A DNA stretch of 42,042 nt from Corynebacterium otitidis ATCC 51513. Lineage in GTDB: Bacteria > Actinomycetota > Actinomycetes > Mycobacteriales > Mycobacteriaceae. The stretch is taken from NCBI RefSeq assembly GCF_000296405.1, contig NZ_JH815194.1, positions 208,855-250,896 of the forward strand, written 5' to 3'. A model generated the notes under the pieces. That model was not told where the DNA came from. It did not search any database and saw only the letters and a list, made by a program, of their open reading frames with translations. Position numbers and translations under genes: made by a program. This document shows, piece by piece, positions 34,539-42,042 of the stretch. Every line of letters starts with the position of its first letter. The stretch's first letter is position 1.

Positions 34539-35678
34539 CTAGCGCGGGGCGGCGACGCTGCCGCCGGGGTGCAGGCTCGTCTCGAGGAGTTCCGCACGCG
34601 CGAAGCCGCCGCGCCCCTCCGGCGGGGAGGCGGCCCCGTCCTCCCGGCCGTTGGCGACGAGCCCGGCGAGCATCTCCGCGGCCGCGACGCCCTTGGCGCG
34701 GTTGGGCTGCACGACGGTGGTAAGGCCCCGCTCAAGCGCGGGCCGGATCCCGTCGAAGCCCGTGACAGAGAGCCGCTCGGGCACCGCCCAGCCGCGCGCG
34801 GCGCACTCGTCGAGCACCCCGAGCGCCATGGTGTCGGTCGTGCACGCCACCGCGGTAAGCCCCGGGTTCGAGTCGAGGAGCTCGGCTGCCGCGGAGCGCG
34901 CGTTGGCCGGGTCGTTGATGTGCCGGGAGACCACCGGCACCGAGTCGGGGTCGACGCCGGCGGCGAGGCACTCGTCGAGCACCCCCAGCACCCGGTCGCG
35001 CTGGATGTGGAAGTCGGCCCCGCCGACCGCTGCCGCGGCGACCGGGCCCTCCTGGCTGCGCTCCCGGAACAGGCGGATGGCGAGCACCCCGATGCGGCGG
35101 TGCCCCGCCCGGGTGAGCTCGCGGACGGCGGGCCGGATCGCGGGGCGGTCCTCGATGCCCACGAAGCCCGCGGGCGCGCGGCCGCGCCGCGCCTTCGGCA
35201 GGGAGCCCGGCTGCCCGACGACGACGGTGGGCAGGCCCCGACCGAGGGCGGCGTTCAGGGCGGGGTCCTCGGCGGCGACGGAGTAGACGATGAACCCGTC
35301 GACGCTCGCGCCGGCGATGAGCTCCCCGCCGGCGCTGCCGTCCGCCCCGAGCGGCAAAAGGTTGAGAGAGGTGCGCGTCCCGTGGCCGGCCTCGGCGACG
35401 CCGGCGAGGAAGTCCACCGAGGCGAGGTCGTCGAACGCATAGCCGAGGTCCTCGGTGAGCACCACCCCGATCGCGCCGGTGCGCCTCGTGCGCAGGCTCC
35501 GGGCGGCCGGGTTCGGGCCCGGGTAGCCCCGCCGCCGCGCGGCGGCAAGGATTTTCTTTCTCAACTCCGCGGAGAGCTGCTCCGGGTGGTTGTAGGCGTT
35601 CGACACGGTCGTGCGCGACACCCCGAGCTCCCTCGCGAGCGCCGCGAGCGTCGTGGACTGCGACCGTCTAAGGGGCAT
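34539..35678 (-). CDS. ipsA: LacI-family transcriptional regulator, IpsA-like
   Basis: 379 residues. The N-terminal helix-turn-helix (about 8-32: TTLAALARELGVSRTTVSNA) is followed by the hinge RSLRTRRTGAIGVVLTE. Residues 60-379 form a periplasmic-binding-like sensor domain, with VDGFIVYSVAAEDPAL, ACTTDTMALGVLDECAARG and LSVTGFDGIRPALERGLTTV typical of LacI dimers. ATG 35676-35678 is 8 nt after a TAAGCT -10, so leaderless. It is divergent from the zinc importer. In C. glutamicum IpsA, the LacI protein in this position, senses inositol and activates ino1, which feeds mycothiol and inositol lipids. I assign the name mainly on gene order; family membership is firm. Confidence 0.8.
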   Translation of the reverse strand: MPLRRSQSTTLAALARELGVSRTTVSNAYNHPEQLSAELRKKILAAARRRGYPGPNPAARSLRTRRTGAIGVVLTEDLGYAFDDLASVDFLAGVAEAGHGTRTSLNLLPLGADGSAGGELIAGASVDGFIVYSVAAEDPALNAALGRGLPTVVVGQPGSLPKARRGRAPAGFVGIEDRPAIRPAVRELTRAGHRRIGVLAIRLFRERSQEGPVAAAAVGGADFHIQRDRVLGVLDECLAAGVDPDSVPVVSRHINDPANARSAAAELLDSNPGLTAVACTTDTMALGVLDECAARGWAVPERLSVTGFDGIRPALERGLTTVVQPNRAKGVAAAEMLAGLVANGREDGAASPPEGRGGFARAELLETSLHPGGSVAAPR

Positions 35679-35686
35679 AGCGGCCG

Positions 35687-35692
35687 AGCTTA
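35687..35692 (-). promoter_or_regulatory. -10 box of the LacI regulator, leaderless
   Basis: TAAGCT on the minus strand ends 8 nt before the ATG at 35678; no Shine-Dalgarno sequence is present. Confidence 0.5.
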
Positions 35693-35805
35693 GCAGCGTC
35701 AACGCGGCGCGGCCCGGGCCCGCCGGCGCCGCCCGGGGCGGGCCCGCGGCGCCCTGTCGCCCGGGCTTCGCCTGCCTGGCAGATGGTTTTCGTTTCCCTT
35801 TCATT

Positions 35806-35835
35806 TTGACACTGTTTTCCGATAGTCGTTACGTT
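35806..35835 (+). promoter_or_regulatory. Promoter of the metal ABC importer, leaderless
   Basis: TTGACA (35806-35811) and TACGTT (35830-35835) with an 18-nt spacer; the -10 ends 7 nt before ATG 35843. Just upstream, the AT-rich patch 35785-35808 contains on the minus strand CAAAATGA, one half of a Zur-like site, but the second half is not recognisable. Confidence 0.6.
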
Positions 35836-35842
35836 CGGGCTC

Positions 35843-36886
35843 ATGAGTACTCTGCCTCGCACCCCGAAGCGCATCGCCGGCGCCGCCCTGGCCGCAGCCG
35901 GCCTCTTCACCGTCGCGGCCTGCGGCGACGACGACGAGCCAGCCGCCGACGGCACCACCGAGCCGGCCGAGGACGGCGGCCTGAACATCGTCGCCTCGAC
36001 CGCGATCTGGGCCGACCTCGCCGAGGCGGTCATCACCGACGACAGCGTGACGATCAGCTCGATCCTCGACGACGACACCGACGACCCGCACCACTACGAA
36101 CCGTCCGCGAAGGACATCTCCGAGGCGAAGGAGGCCGACCTCGTCATCGTCGGCGGGGGCGGCTACGACGCGTGGCTCTACGAGAGCCTCGACGAGGACA
36201 CCGCAAACATCGTCCACCCGCTCCCCCTCACCGAGCACGACCACGATCACGATCATGGCGACGAGGACGGTCACGACCACGACCACGACCACGACCACGA
36301 GGATGGTCACGACCACGACGAGGGGGCCGACGACCACGAGGGCGAGGACGGCCACGATCACGACCACGACGACGAGGAGCCGGTGAACGAGCACATCTGG
36401 TACGACACCGATGCGCTGCGCGCCACCGCGCAGGACATCGCCGACCAGGTGACCGCCCTCGACGACAGCATCACCGTCGACCCGGAGGCCGTCGGCGCGC
36501 AGCTCGACGAGTTCGACGAGCGCATCGCCGCGCTCCCCCAGATCACCGTCGCGCAAACCGAGCCCGTGGCCGACTACCTCGTCCAGGACTCCCCGGTCGA
36601 GGACGCCACCCCGGATCAGTACAAGGCGACGACGCTCGCCGAGTCGGAGCCCTCCGCCGCGGAGTTCAACGAGTTCTTAGAGCTCATCAACGACGGCGGC
36701 ATCGACGCCCTCATCTTCAACCCGCAGACCGCCGGCGACCAGGAGCAGCAGCTCTTAGACGCCGCCGAGGAGCAGGACCTGCCCGTCATCGAGGTCGTCG
36801 AGGTCCCGCCGGCCGGCGAGAACTTCTTCGACTTCTTCGCCTCCGTCCTCGACTCCTTCGAGGAGGCCGGCGAGCAGGCGGCCTAG
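35843..36886 (+). CDS. Zinc (or manganese) ABC transporter, substrate-binding lipoprotein
   Basis: Cluster A-I (ZnuA-like) metal-binding lipoprotein, 347 residues. The signal peptide ends at lipobox VAACG with Cys27. Metal ligands of the family are visible: His in DDPHHYEPS (about 79-87), His in NEHIWYD after the loop, and the acidic C-terminal site in FNPQTAG. Between them, residues about 130-180, lies a long loop made almost wholly of His, Asp, Glu and Gly (HDHDHDHGDEDGHDHDHDHD), the mark of zinc-type members, where it is thought to gather Zn2+. It is divergent from the LacI gene and first in an SBP-ATPase-permease cluster. Zinc is the most likely substrate; manganese is less so. Confidence 0.92.
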   Translation: MSTLPRTPKRIAGAALAAAGLFTVAACGDDDEPAADGTTEPAEDGGLNIVASTAIWADLAEAVITDDSVTISSILDDDTDDPHHYEPSAKDISEAKEADLVIVGGGGYDAWLYESLDEDTANIVHPLPLTEHDHDHDHGDEDGHDHDHDHDHEDGHDHDEGADDHEGEDGHDHDHDDEEPVNEHIWYDTDALRATAQDIADQVTALDDSITVDPEAVGAQLDEFDERIAALPQITVAQTEPVADYLVQDSPVEDATPDQYKATTLAESEPSAAEFNEFLELINDGGIDALIFNPQTAGDQEQQLLDAAEEQDLPVIEVVEVPPAGENFFDFFASVLDSFEEAGEQAA

Positions 36887-36898
36887 AAGCCGCCCCGC

Positions 36899-36933
36899 GC
36901 CCGCCCCGCCGCCACCGCTGCCTTGGGGCGGGC
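36899..36933 (+). other. Intercistronic hairpin after the substrate-binding gene
   Basis: Arms GCCCGCCCC (36899-36907) and GGGGCGGGC (36925-36933), 12 nt after the stop, with no T-run. It may lower expression of the ATPase and permease relative to the binding protein or protect the upstream mRNA. A -10-like TAGACT (36935-36940) follows, so a separate downstream promoter is possible. Confidence 0.45.
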
Positions 36934-37052
36934 CTAGACTTCGCACCGCGCGCCCAGCGCCCCGCTCCCCGCCCCCGGCGGGGCGAGACCCCGGGGCCTG
37001 GGCGCCGCGCCTGTCTCACCAGGACCACGTAGAAGAGGGAGTCATCGACCCC

Positions 37053-37754
37053 GTGATCATGCAGTTCCACGACGCCTCGATGCGGCCGCTGTGGGAGGGC
37101 CTCAGCTTCGGTGTCGAAGCCGGCGAGTGGCTCACCGTGCTCGGCCCCAACGGCGTCGGCAAGTCCACGCTGCTCGCCGCGATCCTCGGCACCCGGCAGC
37201 TGACCGGCGGGCGCATCGACGCGCCCGAGCGCGTCGGCTACATCCCGCAGCAGCAGATGTTTCCCAAGCAGCTGCCCATCAGGGCCCGCGATTTGGTCTC
37301 CCTCTCGCTGCGCCACGGGGTGCTGCGCGGCCGCGCCCCGAAGAAAAAGCAGGTGCTCGACCTCATGCGCTCCGTCGGCGCGGAGCACCTCGCCAACCGG
37401 CGGGCGGGCACGCTCTCCGGCGGGCAGCAGCAGCTCATCCGCCAGGCCCAGGCGCTCGCCAACGACCCCCAGGTCATCCTCGCCGACGAGCCGCTCTTAA
37501 GCCTCGACCCGGCCCGCGAGCGCGAGACCATCGACATGCTCGATGCGCGGCGCCGCGGCCACGACACCGCCATCGTGTTCGTCACCCACGGCATCAACCC
37601 CGTCCTCCGCGTCACCGACCGGGTGCTCTACTTCGGGCCGCGCGGCCACGTGCTCGGCACCGTCGACGAAGTCATGCGCACCGAGGTGCTCTCCGAGCTC
37701 TACGAGGCCGACATCACCGTCGCCGACGTCGACGGCCGACTGGTGGTGATCTAG
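37053..37754 (+). CDS. Zinc/manganese ABC transporter ATP-binding protein
   Basis: 233-residue ATPase of the metal importer. Walker A GPNGVGKST (31-39), Q-loop region YIPQQQ (about 64-69), signature LSGGQQQLIRQA (about 120-131), Walker B VILADEPLL (about 141-149), D-loop SLDP and H-loop VTHG (about 178-181) are all present, so it should hydrolyse ATP. It starts at GTG 37053, 11 nt after GAGGGAG; an ATG two codons later is possible. The permease gene begins 2 nt after its stop. Confidence 0.92.
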   Translation: MIMQFHDASMRPLWEGLSFGVEAGEWLTVLGPNGVGKSTLLAAILGTRQLTGGRIDAPERVGYIPQQQMFPKQLPIRARDLVSLSLRHGVLRGRAPKKKQVLDLMRSVGAEHLANRRAGTLSGGQQQLIRQAQALANDPQVILADEPLLSLDPARERETIDMLDARRRGHDTAIVFVTHGINPVLRVTDRVLYFGPRGHVLGTVDEVMRTEVLSELYEADITVADVDGRLVVI

Positions 37755-37756
37755 CC

Positions 37757-38647
37757 GTGTCGTGGTGGGACTCCTTCGTCGAGGACACCGCCTACCTGCT
37801 CGGGGTGGGCTTCGTCCAGGACATGCTCGTCGCCTGCGCGCTGCTCGGCGTGCTCTCCGGGGTGATGGCCCCGCTCATCGTCCTGCGCCGCATGTCGTTC
37901 ACCGTGCACGCCACGAGCGAGCTGGCGCTCATGGGCGCCTCGGGGGCGCTGCTTTTCGGCATCGGCGTCGAGTTCGGCGCCGTCGCCGGCGCCATCGCCG
38001 CCGCCGTGCTGCTCGCGGTGCTGGGCCTGCGCGAGCAACAGGACAGCGCCATCGGCGCGGTCATGAGCTTCGGGCTGGGGCTCTCGGTGCTGTTCCTCTA
38101 CCTCTACCCCGGCAACCCCCGCGCGGCGCTCTCCCTGCTCACCGGCCGCATCGTCGGCGTCTCGGAGGGCTCGGTCGCGATGCTCGCCGTCATCACCGCG
38201 CTCGTCGTCGGGCTCGTGCTCGTCTTCTGGCGCCCGCTGCTCTTCTCCAGCGTCGACCCCGACATGGCCGCGGCCGCGGGCGTGCCGGTCAAGGTCCTCT
38301 CCGTGGGCTTCGCCATGCTCGTCGGGCTCACCGCCGCGCAGTCCCTGCAGATCGTCGGCGCGCTGCTCGTCCTCGCGCTGCTCATCACCCCGGGCGCGGC
38401 GGCCGTGCAGATCACCGCCTCGCCCGTCGCCGCGGTGGGGTGGTCCGTCCTCTTCGCGGAGGTCTCCGCCGTGGTAGGCATGGTCCTCTCACTCGCGCCG
38501 GGGCTGCCGGTCTCGGTGTTCGTCACCACGACGAGCTTCGTCATCTACCTCGTCTGCCGGCTCATCGGCTGGTGGACCGGGCGCAGCCTCAAGGCCGCGC
38601 AACGCGCCGCCCGCGAGGACGCTCACCACTCCGCGGCGACGGCTTAA
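37757..38647 (+). CDS. Zinc/manganese ABC transporter permease (ABC-3 type)
   Basis: 296-residue permease with eight or nine membrane helices. Landmarks of the ABC-3 family are LGVLSGVMAPLIVLRRMSFT (about 34-53), HATSELALMGASGALLFG after it, and the late helix LQIVGALLVLALLITPGAAA (about 199-218), the region that touches the ATPase. GTG 37757 follows the ATPase stop by 2 nt. The C-terminal tail is basic. No metal regulator gene is adjacent; Zur control would be expected from family knowledge. Confidence 0.92.
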   Translation: MSWWDSFVEDTAYLLGVGFVQDMLVACALLGVLSGVMAPLIVLRRMSFTVHATSELALMGASGALLFGIGVEFGAVAGAIAAAVLLAVLGLREQQDSAIGAVMSFGLGLSVLFLYLYPGNPRAALSLLTGRIVGVSEGSVAMLAVITALVVGLVLVFWRPLLFSSVDPDMAAAAGVPVKVLSVGFAMLVGLTAAQSLQIVGALLVLALLITPGAAAVQITASPVAAVGWSVLFAEVSAVVGMVLSLAPGLPVSVFVTTTSFVIYLVCRLIGWWTGRSLKAAQRAAREDAHHSAATA

Positions 38648-38737
38648 AGGTTGACCTGCTGCCGCTCCGACGCCGGCTACCCGGACGGGTGAGAAAGCAC
38701 AGTCATCCAGCGCCTACGGCGAGGGCCCGGAGGTAAG

Positions 38738-38771
38738 AAAAAGGCCCCGGCCGCATAGCGCGGCCGGGGCC
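38738..38771 (-). terminator. Rho-independent terminator of the sortase gene
   Basis: Perfect 12-bp stem (38743-38754 with 38760-38771), 5-nt loop, followed leftward by five T (38738-38742). It lies 31 nt after the sortase stop and may also stop the convergent ABC operon. Confidence 0.85.
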
Positions 38772-38802
38772 CTGCCCGTATCTCGGAATCGTCGAGGCTC
38801 CG

Positions 38803-39528
38803 CTACACCGGGTCGGCGACGGTGATGACGTTGTCGGCGTAGCCGAGCTGCCCGCCGACGAACTCGCCGCCGCAGGTGATGAGCACGAGCCGGTTGTCGC
38901 CCTCGGCCTGGTTGACGACCTCGGGCAGCGCGTCGCCCTTGGTGACGTGCTCGGGCGGCTCGCTCACCCGGAACGCGCGGTCCTCGCCGTTGACGTGGAC
39001 GATCACCTCGGAGCCCTCCGCGAGGTCAACGAAGCGCCGCGCGAAGCCTTCGCCCTGGCCGGCGAAGTTCACGTGCCCGGTGATCACCGAGGAGCCCTCG
39101 CCGTACTCGCCGGGGATCGCCGAGGCCGAGTACCAGCCCACCCGGGAGACGTCCTGCGGCGGGAGCAGCACGCCCTGGTCGGTGACCTGGACGAAGTCGA
39201 CCGGGGCAGTCTCCCCGTCCACGCTGATCGCCATGCCCTCGACGCCCTCACGCTCGCCGGGCGCGGGCTCGAGCTCGTGCTCCTGCTCGCCGGAGTCGTC
39301 GACCGGCGGGATGTCCTCCTCGGGAGCGGCCTCCTGCCCGGCGATGGGATTCTCCTCATCGTCCCCGGAATTCGAGCTGATCGCCCACGCGCCGATACCA
39401 ATGACCAGGGCCACCACCGCGACGACGGCAATGATGATTCCGACCGGGGAGCGGCGCTTGTGGTCTTCGTCGGCGGCCTGGTCGCCGCCGTCGGGCTGGC
39501 TGTGCTGGGCGTCCGCGTCGTGTGTCAT
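38803..39528 (-). CDS. Sortase family protein, class F-like
   Basis: Membrane-anchored transpeptidase, 241 residues. A cytoplasmic N-terminus (1-28) precedes a single membrane helix (29-50), an acidic linker (about 54-92) and the sortase domain (about 95-241). His152 in SVITGHVNFAGQG and Cys219 in LVLITCGGEF match the catalytic pair. The usual Arg, expected about 8-11 residues after the Cys, is not there: the end reads GGQLGYADNVITVADPV with no Arg after Cys219. ATG 39526-39528 has GGAGG 8 nt upstream. It is preceded by a terminator, so it has its own promoter or relies on read-through from the VaFE gene, its likely substrate partner. Confidence 0.88.
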   Translation of the reverse strand: MTHDADAQHSQPDGGDQAADEDHKRRSPVGIIIAVVAVVALVIGIGAWAISSNSGDDEENPIAGQEAAPEEDIPPVDDSGEQEHELEPAPGEREGVEGMAISVDGETAPVDFVQVTDQGVLLPPQDVSRVGWYSASAIPGEYGEGSSVITGHVNFAGQGEGFARRFVDLAEGSEVIVHVNGEDRAFRVSEPPEHVTKGDALPEVVNQAEGDNRLVLITCGGEFVGGQLGYADNVITVADPV

Positions 39529-39586
39529 CTACGAGACCTCCAAGGGGGCAGGGTAATAACTCCCCGCACGAACGGATAGGTACGGG

Positions 39587-39630
39587 AAAAACACCGCCCC
39601 GCGCGGCGAGAAAGGGCCGCGCGGGGCGGT
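39587..39630 (-). terminator. Rho-independent terminator of the VaFE-repeat gene
   Basis: Perfect 15-bp stem (39593-39607 with 39616-39630), 8-nt loop, then GTGTTTTT leftward (five T at 39587-39591). It stands between the surface-protein gene and the sortase gene. Confidence 0.85.
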
Positions 39631-39694
39631 TGCCCGGGCCGACTCGCGGCCGGCCCGGGCGGTCTATCGGTTCAGGCTCGGCGAGCCCTGACCG

Positions 39695-41593
39695 CTAGAC
39701 GTAGGCGGGGATACCCGGGGCCAGCCGGTCGGAACCGGTCGGCACCGAGGTGATCTCCTGGCGCTCGGCGTTGGGCGCAGAGGGGATCCCGACCTCGGGG
39801 CGGTCGTCGACGAGGAAGGTGACGTTCTCGCCCTCGGGCTCGTCGTCAACCGGCTCCTCGGACTCGTCCTTCGGCTTGGCCTCGTCCTCGTGCGTCACGG
39901 TCTGCGCCTCGTCGTCGACGTCGTGGTGCGTGGCGATGACCTCGCCGTCCGAGTCGCGGAGCGTCTCGAAGACGACCTGCTCGCCGCACTCACCGTCGGT
40001 GACCTTGATCGGGAGCTTGATCGAGCCCTCGGACTCGATGGCCACGAAGTCGATCGACTCCTTGGCGCCGGTGGGCTCCTCAGTGGCCTTGCAGATCAGC
40101 TCGCCCTCGAGGGTGTACTTCTTGCCGGGCGTCAGGCCCTCGAAGTGGACCTCGTCGATGACGGTCGCACCCTCGACGAGCTCCTCGCCGGGAGCAAGCT
40201 TGGCGTTAGTGCTGATCTCGACCTTCCGCGGCTGCTCACCCTTCTCAGGCTTGGACGGATTCGTCGACGGCGCCGGCTCCTCAGACTCCGACTCCGACGG
40301 CGACCCAGACGGCGTCTCCTCAGACACCACCGTCTGACCCTCATCATCGATGTCCTCGTGAACAGCAATCACATTGCCGTCCTCATCAGACTCAGCACCC
40401 GACGCATCCACCACGTCAGACACCAGCCGCTCGAAGACAACCGCAGACTCCACCGGCTCGACAACATCGTCATCAACCGGAATATCAATCGTGAACACAC
40501 CATCAGACTCATCGCCAGTACGCACATCCTTCGACGCCGTACCCAACACACGCGACTCGTCCTGCTTATCCACCAACGACGCCTCAAGCCGGTAATCCGT
40601 GTTCGGCACCAGATCCTGGTACTCCACCGAATCCGTCACCACCGAACCAGCAACAACCACCTGCTCGGAATCCTCACCGAACTCCGCGGTCGTACCAATC
40701 GACGGCTCCCGCTCCGGAACCGGCTCCTCACTCGGCGACGTCGTCGACGGCGTCGGCTCCTCAGACTCCGACGGCTCCGGAGTCTCTTCCTCCTCGTCAT
40801 CCTCTTCCTTCAGCCCGGGCTGGTCGATCAGCACCGTGCGCTGGGCCGAGTTACGGCGAGGACCGTTATCGGTGACGTCGTAATCGACCGGGGACGCGAT
40901 CGTGATGAACTCGTCCGGGTCGGCCTCGGGGATGGGCTCCGTGCTGTTGCCGGTGTACTCCAGCACGCCGTCGCTGGCGCCAACGGCGCGGAAGCCAGTC
41001 TCGCCCTCGAGGAACTCGTTGTCGATGGCCCAGCCGTAGTCGGTGCTGCCCGTGGCGGTGCGCCCGAGATTGGTGAGCATCTGGCCCACGTAGGAGCCGA
41101 TGAGCAGCTGAAGCGCCTGGTGAAGCTTCTTGACGCGATCCTGGTCCCGCGCATCGAGCGCCTTGCGCAGCTCCTTGACGACGTGAATGACCGCGTCGCG
41201 GCGCACGCCCTCGTTCTGGAACTCGACGGGCTGCGACATCTCCTCGAAGTTCGGGCCCCACGGCGCGCGGTCAGCCGTGAGCAGCGGCTTGACGTGGGTG
41301 AGCTTCACAGGGCCCGTGAACTCGACGTCGTTCTGCGTCGGCGACGGGGTCCCGGGGTCGACGCACCATCCGTACCCCATCCCGTCGGGGAGGAGAACGA
41401 GGTTAAACATGTTCGACGAGCCGTTTTCGTTGGACGTCACGCCCTCGGGAAAGACTGGCTGTGCCTCCGGGACCGGCTCCCCATAGCCCCGCTGAGGGTC
41501 GCCCTCGGCGCTCGCGTAGTTGCTGGCAACTAACGCGGACAGCGCCAGGGCGAGAGCCCCGAGCAAGGCGATGAGACGCCTGAACCCCAGCAT
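39695..41593 (-). CDS. Secreted VaFE-repeat surface protein
   Basis: 632 residues. A signal peptide (MLGFRRLIALLGALALALSA, cleavage after ASA at about 29) is followed by an N-terminal domain (about 33-255) with GYGWCVDPG (C77), which may be a thioester-type adhesin domain, though no clear TQxA glutamine was found. Two VaFE repeats (about 297-423 and 456-567) have the hallmarks VVFERL or VVFETL, then VIAVHEDIDDEGQTV or VIATHHDVDDEAQTV; in such domains a Thr-Gln ester bond stiffens the fold. Pro/Ser/Glu-rich linkers separate them. The C-terminus SVPTGSDRLAPGIPAYV has no LPXTG, helix or basic tail. ATG 41591-41593 lacks a good ribosome binding site; a TTG at 41665 would add 24 residues ahead of the signal. 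Likely a cell-surface or fibrous protein tied to the adjacent sortase. Confidence 0.85.
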   Translation of the reverse strand: MLGFRRLIALLGALALALSALVASNYASAEGDPQRGYGEPVPEAQPVFPEGVTSNENGSSNMFNLVLLPDGMGYGWCVDPGTPSPTQNDVEFTGPVKLTHVKPLLTADRAPWGPNFEEMSQPVEFQNEGVRRDAVIHVVKELRKALDARDQDRVKKLHQALQLLIGSYVGQMLTNLGRTATGSTDYGWAIDNEFLEGETGFRAVGASDGVLEYTGNSTEPIPEADPDEFITIASPVDYDVTDNGPRRNSAQRTVLIDQPGLKEEDDEEEETPEPSESEEPTPSTTSPSEEPVPEREPSIGTTAEFGEDSEQVVVAGSVVTDSVEYQDLVPNTDYRLEASLVDKQDESRVLGTASKDVRTGDESDGVFTIDIPVDDDVVEPVESAVVFERLVSDVVDASGAESDEDGNVIAVHEDIDDEGQTVVSEETPSGSPSESESEEPAPSTNPSKPEKGEQPRKVEISTNAKLAPGEELVEGATVIDEVHFEGLTPGKKYTLEGELICKATEEPTGAKESIDFVAIESEGSIKLPIKVTDGECGEQVVFETLRDSDGEVIATHHDVDDEAQTVTHEDEAKPKDESEEPVDDEPEGENVTFLVDDRPEVGIPSAPNAERQEITSVPTGSDRLAPGIPAYV

Positions 41594-42042
41594 CTCTGTT
41601 CGTCTGTGTACGATAAACCCTTCGCGATTGATTAACTGCCGGAGGATCCTCGGCGCACCTCTCAAGGGCCGAGAAACGACCGGGCTTGCGTGTCTTACGC
41701 GCGGCCGGCGTGGCGCACCGGGCCGCGTCGTCGAGCCACCATGGTCGACACCCCGAGGCCGTCAGTGTTCTATAAGGTTGTCAAGGCTTCTCCAAGTTGA
41801 AAATCATGCCTGCTAGCTGCATATATACCTTTTCCTTGTTGAAAAATGTGACCGAAGCCCGCCAGCAGTAGGTTTAATCGCAGGCAAATTCTCAGTCATT
41901 TTTTAGTCATCTCAAATTTTCGGTTGCGCCCCGCGGTCGCTCCCGCTACGCCCCGGGAGCTCACCCCGGGCCCTACCCGTTACCGTGGTTCGCGTCCCGG
42001 CCAGCCCAGCTAGGCTCGGGACCGGTCGCTGGCCTCGGCATG
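41594..42042. other. Intergenic region, AT-rich in the middle, no gene seen
   Basis: Upstream of the surface-protein gene. About 41750-41930 is the most AT-rich stretch in the window, with ATATATA at 41821-41827 (a possible -10, minus strand, that would give a leader of over 200 nt) and TTTTTTAG near 41900. 41931-42042 returns to high GC. The last three bases are ATG and could begin a rightward gene, but nothing supports that within the window. No tRNA, repeat or attachment site was found. Confidence 0.5.

Noticed and set aside
35785..35812. Full Zur operator before the metal importer
   Set aside because: One half (CAAAATGA) can be read, but the symmetrical half is missing, so only a possible half-site is noted in the promoter entry.
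36230..36390. CACGAC repeats
   Set aside because: In-frame His-Asp codons of the metal-binding lipoprotein, not a regulatory or CRISPR repeat.
42040..42042. Start codon of a rightward gene at the window end
   Set aside because: Three bases only; no ribosome binding site and no -10 box at leaderless spacing.

Overview
The window is GC-rich actinobacterial chromosome, most likely from a Corynebacterium. The evidence is the gene content: lysC with an internal beta-subunit start, thrE, a LacI regulator of the IpsA type, sigC beside katA, a PhoR/PhoS pair and a VaFE-repeat surface protein. Gene orders such as leuA / lysC-asd / sigC-katA / mrp and purB-purD / HIT / phoRS / thrE / ipsA / zinc ABC match what I remember of C. 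glutamicum. Several genes have a TAnnnT -10 box 7-8 nt before the start codon, the mark of leaderless transcripts common in this group. Nothing looks like a phage, plasmid, IS element or CRISPR array.

Layout. 1-180: 5' end of a leftward exported or membrane protein, cut by the edge. 309-6398: a complete six-gene Mrp Na+/H+ antiporter operon, mrpA(B)CDEFG, with MrpB fused into MrpA, ending at strong hairpins. 6499-7097: two overlapping leftward genes of unknown function. 7275-9136: leftward NarL-type two-component system. 9398-11698: catalase katA, divergent from an ECF sigma factor (sigC). 11742-14699: two tandem paralogous YkvI-like membrane transporters. 14958-17337: lysC-asd, the first two steps of the aspartate pathway. 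17510-19734: leucine leader peptide, attenuator and leuA. 20086-21297: DnaQ-like exonuclease with an N-terminal extension. The next gene pair belongs, in C. glutamicum, to a different chromosomal region, so a rearrangement junction probably lies near 21298-21364.

21365-24115: purD-purB. 24239-24664: HIT-family protein. 24701-27012: phoR-phoS. 27223-28728: 14-TM MFS exporter. 28854-31632: two tandem aminopeptidase C (bleomycin hydrolase) genes. 31729-31804: tRNA-Thr(TGT). 32020-33519: threonine/serine exporter thrE. 33594-34509: a lysine-rich histone-like protein overlapping a lipoprotein gene that seems to begin at an ATT codon. 34539-35678: ipsA-type LacI repressor, divergent from a zinc (or manganese) ABC importer at 35843-38647. 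38803-41593: a class F-like sortase and a secreted VaFE-repeat protein with no recognisable LPXTG anchor. 41594-42042: AT-rich, no gene seen.

How the parts relate. LysC/Asd feed lysine and threonine synthesis, ThrE exports threonine and serine, and LeuA commits carbon to leucine; leuA carries a ribosome-mediated attenuator and lysC the usual internal second start. Mrp, KatA/SigC, PhoRS and the zinc importer are envelope, redox and nutrient-stress functions. The sortase and VaFE genes form a surface-protein unit at the right end. Products are named from sequence motifs and remembered family features; no database search was run.
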